From the NCBI GenBank assembly GCA_900546835.1, contig UREH01000125.1, forward strand, positions 1-6,892: a stretch of DNA of 6,892 nucleotides, read 5' to 3'. Source of the DNA: an uncultured Porphyromonadaceae bacterium. Its GTDB lineage: Bacteria; Bacteroidota; Bacteroidia; Bacteroidales; Muribaculaceae. Shown here one piece after another: positions 1-5,238 of the stretch; positions within the stretch are counted from its first letter, which is position 1; every line of letters starts with the position of its first letter. Under the pieces are notes generated by a model. The model worked only from the letters and a program-made list of their open reading frames with translations. It was not told the DNA's origin and made no database searches. The position numbers and the translations under genes were made by a program.

Positions 1-51
1 ATACGAGATCGCTCAGTGTCTCGTGGGCTCGGAGATGTGTATAAGAGACAG
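1..51 (+). other. Illumina Nextera adapter/index contamination at the contig end
   Basis: These bases are library-construction sequence, not genome. Positions 1-9 (ATACGAGAT) are the end of the P7 flow-cell primer. Positions 10-17 (CGCTCAGT) sit exactly where the 8-base i7 index belongs and, from memory, match Nextera XT index N724. Positions 18-51 are the Nextera read-2 transposase adapter, ending in the 19-base Tn5 mosaic end AGATGTGTATAAGAGACAG at 33-51. Genomic sequence starts at 52. Translations across this segment give peptides well known as adapter artefacts: GSEMCIRDR and GDVYKRQ on the plus strand, and SYTHLRAHET on the minus strand. The mosaic end should not be read as a natural Tn5/IS50 end, because the flanking primer and index show its origin. 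Confidence 0.98.
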
Positions 52-1960
52 ATTCGGGATCATCGTTGGCCTCGCAGGCATCTACGGAGAGATTCTTCCA
101 TGTGGGGTCTACGTCGAGACGGTGGTATTCGCCGCCGCGGTCAACGGCCGCATAGTTCTTGTCGACAACGTCCTGGCCCTTCTTGCCGTAGCTCTTGACG
201 ATGAATTTCTTCATCTGCTCAACGGCAAGGTCAACGGGGATTACCTCGGTGATGCGGAAGAATGCGCTCTGGAGGATGGTGTTGGTGCGGTTGCCCAGAC
301 CGATTTCCTGGGCAATCTTGGTGGCGTTGATGTAGTAGACGGTGATGTTGTGGTCGGCGAAGTATTTCTTGACCTTGGCGGGGAGGTTCTTGGCGAGTTC
401 GTCGCCTTCCCAGATGGTGTTGAGCAGGAAGGTGCCGTTGTCGCGCAGGCCGCGGGTCACGTCGTACATATGCAGGTAGGCCTGAACGTGGCAAGCCACG
501 AAGTTGGGCGTGTTGACCAGATATGTGGAGCGGATGGGAGCGTCGCCGAAGCGGAGGTGGGAGCAGGTAAAGCCGCCCGACTTCTTGGAGTCGTAGGCGA
601 AGTATGCCTGGCAGTATTTGTCGGTGTTCTCGCCGATAATCTTGATGGAGTTCTTGTTGGCACCTACGGTACCGTCGGCGCCGAGGCCGTAGAACTTAAG
701 CTCGGTGGTCGACTTGTCGCCGAGAGCAACCTCCTCGGGGAGGGGGAGCGAGGTGAAAGTCACGTCGTCGACGATGCCCACTGTGAAGTGGTCCTTGGGC
801 ATGGGGAGGGCGAGGTTCTCGAACACGCCGATGATCTGGGCGGGAGTGGTGTCCTTCGAGGCCAGACCGTAGCGGCCGCCAACGATGAGGGGAGCGTTCT
901 CCTTGCCGTAGAAGCATTCCTTGACGTCGAGGAAGAGCGGTTCGCCGGATGCGCCGGGCTCTTTGGTGCGGTCGAGCACTGCGATGCGCTTGGCCGTTGC
1001 GGGCACGGCGGCGAGGAAGTGCTTGGCCGAGAAGGGGCGGTAGAGGTGAACGGCCACGAGGCCTACTTTCTCGCCTTTCTCAACGAGCGAGTCGATGGCT
1101 TCCTGGGCGGCCTGGGTCACCGAACCCATGGCGATGATTACGCGCTCGGCGTCGGGAGCGCCGTAGTAGTTGAACAGGCCGTATTTGCGGCCGGTGATTT
1201 CGGAGATTTTGTTCATGTATTCCTCGACAATCTCGGGCACGGCGTCGTAGGCCGTGTTGCATGCCTCGCGGTGCTGGAAGAATACATCGCCGTTCTCGGC
1301 CATGCCGCGGCTCACGGGAGCCTGGGGTGTAAGGCCGCGCTGGCGGAAGCGGGCGAGAGCCTCGCGGTCGAGCAGCGGTTCGAGCTGATCCTGCTCGAGC
1401 ATCTCGATTTTCTGGATTTCGTGGGATGTGCGGAAACCGTCGAAGAAGTTTACGAAGGGAATCGACGATTTGATGGCGGCCAGGTGGGCGACGCCGGCAA
1501 GGTCCATGACTTCCTGAACGGAGCCTTCGCAGAGCATGGCGAAGCCGGTCTGACGAACGGACATCACATCCTGATGGTCGCCGAAGATGCTCAGGGCATG
1601 CGAGGCGAGTGTGCGGGCCGAAACATGGAAAACGCAGGGAAGCTGCTCGCCCGCGATTTTATACATGTTGGGAATCATGAGCAGAAGGCCCTGCGAAGCG
1701 GTGTAGGTGGTAGTGAGCGCACCGGCCTGAAGAGAACCGTGAACGGCACCGGCTGCGCCGCCTTCCGACTGCATTTCCTGCACGAGAACGGTCTCGCCGA
1801 AAATGTTCTTGCGGCCTGCGGCAGCCCATTCATCCACGTATTCGGCCATTGTGGACGAAGGCGTGATAGGGTAGATGGCGGCGACTTCGCTGAACATATA
1901 CGAGATATGTGCGGCGGCCTGGTTGCCATCACAGGTTAGGAATTTCTTTTCTTTACTCAT
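52..1960 (-). CDS. nifJ: Pyruvate:ferredoxin (flavodoxin) oxidoreductase, N-terminal 636 residues, 3'-truncated by the contig end
   Basis: The enzyme oxidises pyruvate with CoA to acetyl-CoA and CO2 and reduces ferredoxin in the cytoplasm of anaerobes. The protein starts MSKEKKFLTCDGNQAAAHI. Residues about 10-250 are the N-terminal pyruvate/thiamine-diphosphate domain, with YPITPSS (Thr33), QSEGGAAGA (Glu66) and SARTL (Arg116). These match Thr31, Glu64 and Arg114 of Desulfovibrio africanus PFOR at a constant offset of two. HLYRPFSAKHF (305-315) marks the transketolase-C-like domain. GADGTVGANKNSIKIIG (427-443) marks the gamma domain. KSYGKKGQDVVDKNYAAVD (589-607) marks the start of the EKR region. 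The usual length is about 1,170-1,190 residues, so the 2x[4Fe-4S] ferredoxin domain and the C-terminal thiamine-binding domain with the proximal cluster lie off the contig. ATG at 1958-1960 is the family start. No Shine-Dalgarno is present; the leader is A/T-rich. It appears to have its own promoter. Confidence 0.97.
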
Positions 1961-2012
1961 AAAGAATTGTTTTGATTTTTATGTAGCTTTTGTTGTTTTC
2001 AGAATCGGGTGT

Positions 2013-2027
2013 GGAAGCCTGGCTTCC
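2013..2027. repeat. 15-bp palindrome in the nifJ leader
   Basis: GGAAGCCTGGCTTCC is a perfect 7+1+7 inverted repeat. It lies about 53 bp upstream of the nifJ start codon and downstream of the predicted promoter, so it would be transcribed. In RNA it could form a 6-bp stem with a 3-base loop. As DNA it could be a dimeric protein-binding site. Its half-site GGAAGCC also occurs in the hairpin repeats at 2471-2538. No known operator is recognised, and a role is inference only. Confidence 0.45.
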
Positions 2028-2070
2028 CGTGGGATAGATACGATTGATGCATGTCCTTTCACCCAATATG

Positions 2071-2096
2071 CAAAGGTACGATATTTTTTTCTCAAA
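2071..2096 (-). promoter_or_regulatory. Predicted Bacteroidota sigma-ABfr promoter for nifJ
   Basis: Read on the minus strand, positions 2078-2071 are TACCTTTG, a perfect match to the Bacteroidota -7 consensus TAnnTTTG. A TTTG lies upstream at 2096-2093, but the spacer is only 14 bases, against about 20 in the consensus arrangement, so the -33 call is weak. The spacer contains a 7-base A tract on the transcribed-sense strand. Transcription would begin around 2065, giving a leader of about 100 nt that includes the palindrome at 2013-2027. This suggests nifJ is not simply read through from the gene upstream. Confidence 0.6.
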
Positions 2097-2134
2097 CGGC
2101 GCTTTCCGAGGCGGATATTTAACCTTATTTGGCC

Positions 2135-2395
2135 TCATGGGCGCTGTTGGCCGGCCAATGCTTCGGCGATTGCGCGTGCGAGCTGGTCGGGACACGAGGT
2201 GGGCTTGTTGCCGCATCGTATGCCGGCCACGGTGGCGGCCACTTTTGCCGCATCCTGGCCCTCGGCAAGCGCGGCGATGCCCTGGAGGTTGCCGTGGCAG
2301 CCGCCGTCGAAGCTGATGCCGGAGATGCGGCCGTCGGTGATGTCGAAATGAATTGCGCGCGAGCAGGTGCCGCAGGTATTGTAGTCGTAGTGCAT
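2135..2395 (-). CDS. Small TSCPD-domain protein, TIGR03905 family (86 aa)
   Basis: This is a complete 86-residue cytosolic protein beginning MHYDYNTCGTCSRAIHFDI and ending in TGA. It carries the family signature: an early YxTxGxCS segment (Cys11), GGCHGNLQGI (Cys33), GIRCGNKPTSCPDQLARAI (Cys61 and Cys68), and the literal TSCPD motif at 66-70. The family is known as short proteins of about 85 residues with four invariant cysteines. It is distantly related to a domain found near the C terminus of B12-dependent ribonucleotide reductases. The cysteines suggest metal or Fe-S binding or redox chemistry, but no reaction is established. This copy has a fifth cysteine, Cys8, making a CxxC with Cys11. 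It has its own promoter and lies between the mannosidase and nifJ on the same strand. The 174-bp gap to nifJ and a promoter in that gap argue against tight coupling. There is no signal peptide or membrane segment. Confidence 0.92.
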   Translation of the reverse strand: MHYDYNTCGTCSRAIHFDITDGRISGISFDGGCHGNLQGIAALAEGQDAAKVAATVAGIRCGNKPTSCPDQLARAIAEALAGQQRP

Positions 2396-2423
2396 GGTGT
2401 GGTTCGTGTTAGTATTTTCGCCG

Positions 2424-2431
2424 CAAATTTA
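2424..2431 (-). promoter_or_regulatory. Predicted -7 promoter box for the TSCPD-domain gene
   Basis: On the minus strand this reads TAAATTTG, a full match to the Bacteroidota TAnnTTTG -7 box. It sits about 28 bp upstream of the ATG at 2395, giving a short leader of roughly 20-25 nt. No TTTG is visible at the expected -33 distance; the upstream stretch holds only an A/T-rich AATTTCCGAAAAAATAG segment. The gene has no Shine-Dalgarno sequence. The call rests on the -7 box and its position. Confidence 0.55.
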
Positions 2432-2470
2432 GCTATTTTTTCGGAAATTCCGGCGACGGAGGAATGTCTG

Positions 2471-2505
2471 CGGGCTTCCGTGAGGGGAAACGACTTCGGG
2501 CTTCC
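2471..2505. repeat. Two direct copies of CGGGCTTCC, inverse of a third at 2529-2537
   Basis: CGGGCTTCC occurs at 2471-2479 and 2497-2505, 26 bp apart start to start. Its exact reverse complement GGAAGCCCG is at 2529-2537. The inner direct copy forms the hairpin annotated at 2496-2538. The outer copy could pair with the same right arm in a longer-looped alternative. Three perfect 9-base copies within 67 bp of non-coding sequence are unlikely by chance. What they do is unknown. Confidence 0.6.
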
Positions 2506-2538
2506 TTCCTGAGCGCATTGGCGAGGATGGAAGCCCGA
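2496..2538 (-). terminator. Hairpin downstream of the beta-mannosidase gene, probable terminator or 3'-end stabiliser
   Basis: A 10-bp perfect outer stem (TCGGGCTTCC / GGAAGCCCGA on the plus strand) is followed, after a T-T mismatch, by TCCT/AGGA. A further CGC/GCG pairing closes a four-base ATTG loop, with a three-base bulge. The structure starts 28 bp past the mannosidase stop codon and precedes the next gene's promoter, the expected place for a 3' end on the minus strand. The following minus-strand sequence AAGTCGTTTCCCC has only three T's in a row, so it is not a textbook intrinsic terminator. It may instead protect the mRNA end. Confidence 0.55.
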
Positions 2539-2566
2539 GTGGGAATTCAGAGGTGTTTTTATGTGG

Positions 2567-5203
2567 TCAGTCGCCGCCGAGGGGCTTGAAGGTGGAGGAA
2601 GTACCGATGGAGCCGTTTTCGGTCGAGATGGTGGCGGATGCATAGGCATGGCCCATGGAGGTGACTTTCAGCTGGCGGCCGAAATCGTCGGGCGAGAGCG
2701 CGGTGGTTACGCGGATGGTGCGTTTCCCGCCGGGAAGAATGTCGAAATAGTTGTCGGAGAAAAAGTTGTCGATTCCGTCGAGCGAGAGGAACACGGCGCG
2801 GGCGAAGACGTCGGAGCCAAGCGTAACGTCGTAGCCACCTTCAGCCGGAGCGATGTCGACCGAGAGCTGAGGTATGGTGTAGTTCATGAATTTCTGCTTG
2901 CAGGGATAGGCCACGTTGGAATAGGTGCGGTCGCCCTTCACGGCGAAATCCGCTGTGAAAATCACGTCGCCGCGTTTGTTGTCGGCAAGCAGATTGCGTA
3001 TATCGTCGGTGAATATCTCCACAGAAGTGAGCGGGGCGGCGGAGTAGGGGAGATGCTTCTCCCATACGGGGGTGCCGTCGAGGCGCATCGCGCGGAGGGT
3101 TACTACACCTTTGGCCGGGGTACGCCGGTCGGTTACCACGTTGACGTGGAGCGAGTCGCCGAGAACCACGGGGGAGACGAGTATGTCGTCGTAGGCCTGA
3201 CGGGAGTAGTATTGCTGGGCCTTCCAGCGGCCATAGTAGTCGCGGCCGGCCCAGGAGGCCACGGGCCAGCAGTCGTTGTGCTGCCATACGAGTGTTCCCA
3301 TGCAGTGGGGCATGTCGCGGCGGTGGGCCTCGACGGCTGTCTTGATGGCGTCGCCCTGGAGCACGGAGCCTACGTAGAGGAATGTGGGAAAGTCGGCGGG
3401 AGTACGGAACTCATTGTCCATGTACTCCTTGATGAGGTTGTTGGCGTAGGAGCCGGCGCGCTGATGGCACATCATCACGTCGGATGTGATATGCCAGTCG
3501 CGCTCCTGCGGAGCGTAGATTTTCACCGATTCAAACTCGGGGAACGACTGGAAGCCGTATTCGGAGAAGAAGCGGGCTTTCTCTATGTTGTAGTGACCGA
3601 TGGAGTCGCGGCCGTGCCATACGCCCCAGTAGTGGGCGTCGCCGTTGCGGCCGTCGGAAGGGGTGTCCTCGAATGCGAAGGGGGAGGAGGGCCAGTAGGC
3701 TATCCCGCCGCCGTATTCCTTGACTACCTCGGGGAGGACCCGGAAATACATATCCTTGAACTGGCGGGTGGTAAGTTCCTCGACGCCTTTCTCCTTATAA
3801 TAGTTGTATTTGCCCCCCCAGCCGTAGTACACGTCCTGACACTCGTTGTTGCCGCACCAGAGGGCGATGGAACTGTGGTTGCGCAGTCGCTTCACGTTGT
3901 CGATGGCCTCCTGGCGGATATTGGCCAGGAATATGGAGTCGGCGGGGTAGGTGGAGCAGGCGAACATGAAGTCCTGCCAGACGAGCATGCCGTTTCGGTC
4001 GCAGAGTTTGTAGAAATAGTCGTCCTCGTAGACGCCGCCTCCCCATACGCGAATCATGTTCATGTTGACGGCCTTGGCGTCGAGCACATGCTTCTCGTAG
4101 CGTTCGGGGGTGATACGAGGAAGGAAATTGTCGAGCGGTACCATATCGACGCCTTTTGCAAAGACGGGCTTGCCGTTGAGTTCGAAATAGAAGCAGTGGC
4201 CGTCGGGGTCGGGCTTGTGGATCAACTTGAGCGAGCGCAGGCCGATTTCGGTGTCGGTGGCTTCCACGCGGTTGCCGTCGACGTCGAGTGCGGCGGTGAA
4301 ATTATAGAGGTTGGGCTCGCCCAGACCATTGCTCCACCACAGGCGCGGTTTCGATACCTTGCATGGCACTTCGATACGGTTGACGCCCTTCTGCAGAGTG
4401 GTTTTCTTCGATGCGAGGAGCTTGCCGTCGGCGCTGACCGAGACGGTGGCGTCGGCTACGGACTCGTCGGCCTCCACTTCGACGAAGGCCGTAAGCGATG
4501 CGGAGCGGGCGTTGACGTCGCCCTGTACGTACTGCACGTCGGAGATGCGCTGGCCGCTCCAGGTCTGGAGCTCGATCGGGCGCCAGATGCCGGAAGTTAC
4601 CAGACGCGGCCCCCAGTCCCAGCCATAGTGGTAGCCGGCCTTGCGGGCGAACACGCTGAGGGTCTTATGGAAGATTCCGCCGTTCTGGCTCTGGTCGGGA
4701 CCGGTGTTGAAAGCGTAGTCGTATTTGTCGAATTTGGGAAGGTCGACCTTGATTGGAGAGTTGAAGTAGACTTCGAGCAGATTGTCGCCTTCCCGGAGAA
4801 TACCCTTTACGTCGATGCGCCATGTGCGGTGCATATTGTCGGCGCGGAGTATGCAGTGGTGGTTGAGATAGACGTCGGCATAGGTGTCGAGACCGAAGAA
4901 GAAGAGCTGCTGATTGGACTGTGCGACCTCGTCGGCGGTGGCGCGGAGATTGGTCTCGTACATCCAGTCTTCCTTGTCGACCCACTGCACTGAGCGCTCG
5001 TTGAGCCGATAGAACGGATCCTCGATGAGATCGTTGGCCATCAGGTCGGTATGAACTGTTCCGGGCACTGTGGCCGGATACCAGTTCTCGCCGCGTCCCT
5101 GGCGGAAACGCCAGCCGTCGTTGAGGGCGCGTGATGAGACTGCGGCGTCGCAGCCGAGAACCGTCATTGCGAGCGTGGCGATGGCTATAAGCTTATGGTT
5201 CAT
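2567..5203 (-). CDS. GH2 beta-mannosidase, exported (878 aa)
   Basis: It hydrolyses terminal beta-D-mannose from beta-mannosides such as the Man-beta-1,4-GlcNAc core of N-glycans or beta-mannan oligomers. Residues 1-24 are a signal peptide; VLGC at 15-18 could be a lipobox, so it may be a periplasmic lipoprotein or a soluble periplasmic enzyme. Residues about 26-210 are the sugar-binding-like N domain, including GWDWGPR (194-200), which is typical of beta-mannosidases rather than beta-galactosidases. An Ig-like domain follows (215-325), then the TIM barrel (about 330-670), then mannosidase Ig-like C-terminal domains. WCGNNE places the acid/base at Glu454. FFSEYG places the nucleophile at Glu548; the spacing agrees with Bacteroides thetaiotaomicron Man2A (Glu462 and Glu555). 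VWQHNDCWP (639-647) completes the active-site signature. The frame stays open 60 codons further upstream, but that stretch overlaps the GH95 gene and lacks a signal peptide, so ATG at 5201-5203 is chosen. It is probably co-transcribed with the GH95 gene. Confidence 0.96.
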   Translation of the reverse strand: MNHKLIAIATLAMTVLGCDAAVSSRALNDGWRFRQGRGENWYPATVPGTVHTDLMANDLIEDPFYRLNERSVQWVDKEDWMYETNLRATADEVAQSNQQLFFFGLDTYADVYLNHHCILRADNMHRTWRIDVKGILREGDNLLEVYFNSPIKVDLPKFDKYDYAFNTGPDQSQNGGIFHKTLSVFARKAGYHYGWDWGPRLVTSGIWRPIELQTWSGQRISDVQYVQGDVNARSASLTAFVEVEADESVADATVSVSADGKLLASKKTTLQKGVNRIEVPCKVSKPRLWWSNGLGEPNLYNFTAALDVDGNRVEATDTEIGLRSLKLIHKPDPDGHCFYFELNGKPVFAKGVDMVPLDNFLPRITPERYEKHVLDAKAVNMNMIRVWGGGVYEDDYFYKLCDRNGMLVWQDFMFACSTYPADSIFLANIRQEAIDNVKRLRNHSSIALWCGNNECQDVYYGWGGKYNYYKEKGVEELTTRQFKDMYFRVLPEVVKEYGGGIAYWPSSPFAFEDTPSDGRNGDAHYWGVWHGRDSIGHYNIEKARFFSEYGFQSFPEFESVKIYAPQERDWHITSDVMMCHQRAGSYANNLIKEYMDNEFRTPADFPTFLYVGSVLQGDAIKTAVEAHRRDMPHCMGTLVWQHNDCWPVASWAGRDYYGRWKAQQYYSRQAYDDILVSPVVLGDSLHVNVVTDRRTPAKGVVTLRAMRLDGTPVWEKHLPYSAAPLTSVEIFTDDIRNLLADNKRGDVIFTADFAVKGDRTYSNVAYPCKQKFMNYTIPQLSVDIAPAEGGYDVTLGSDVFARAVFLSLDGIDNFFSDNYFDILPGGKRTIRVTTALSPDDFGRQLKVTSMGHAYASATISTENGSIGTSSTFKPLGGD

Positions 5204-5238
5204 GATAAAGACAGGTTTGTAAAATGTCGGGAGGCAGG

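Noticed and set aside
33..51. Tn5/IS50 mosaic end as evidence of a natural transposon
   Set aside because: It is flanked by the Nextera adapter, an 8-base index and the P7 primer tail, so it is a library artefact.
23..1939. A 638-codon open frame on the plus strand
   Set aside because: It is antisense to nifJ, starts inside the adapter (GSEMCIRDR) and has no domain signature. The minus-strand reading gives a clear PFOR.
1961..2134. A possible riboswitch or small RNA in the nifJ leader
   Set aside because: Only one short palindrome is visible in about 100 nt of leader. No known riboswitch core or extended conserved fold is recognisable.
2125..2649. A 174-codon minus-strand frame and a 127-codon plus-strand frame over the TSCPD gene region
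   Set aside because: Both are Pro/Ser/Ala- or Arg-rich without motifs and overlap the well-supported TSCPD protein, its promoter and the 3' end of the mannosidase gene.
2561..4993. An 810-codon open frame on the plus strand
   Set aside because: It lies wholly opposite the beta-mannosidase gene. Its protein is Val/Gly/Ala/Glu-rich with no recognisable domain. Long antisense open frames are expected opposite GC-rich genes with biased codon use, and the minus-strand protein has a full set of catalytic motifs.
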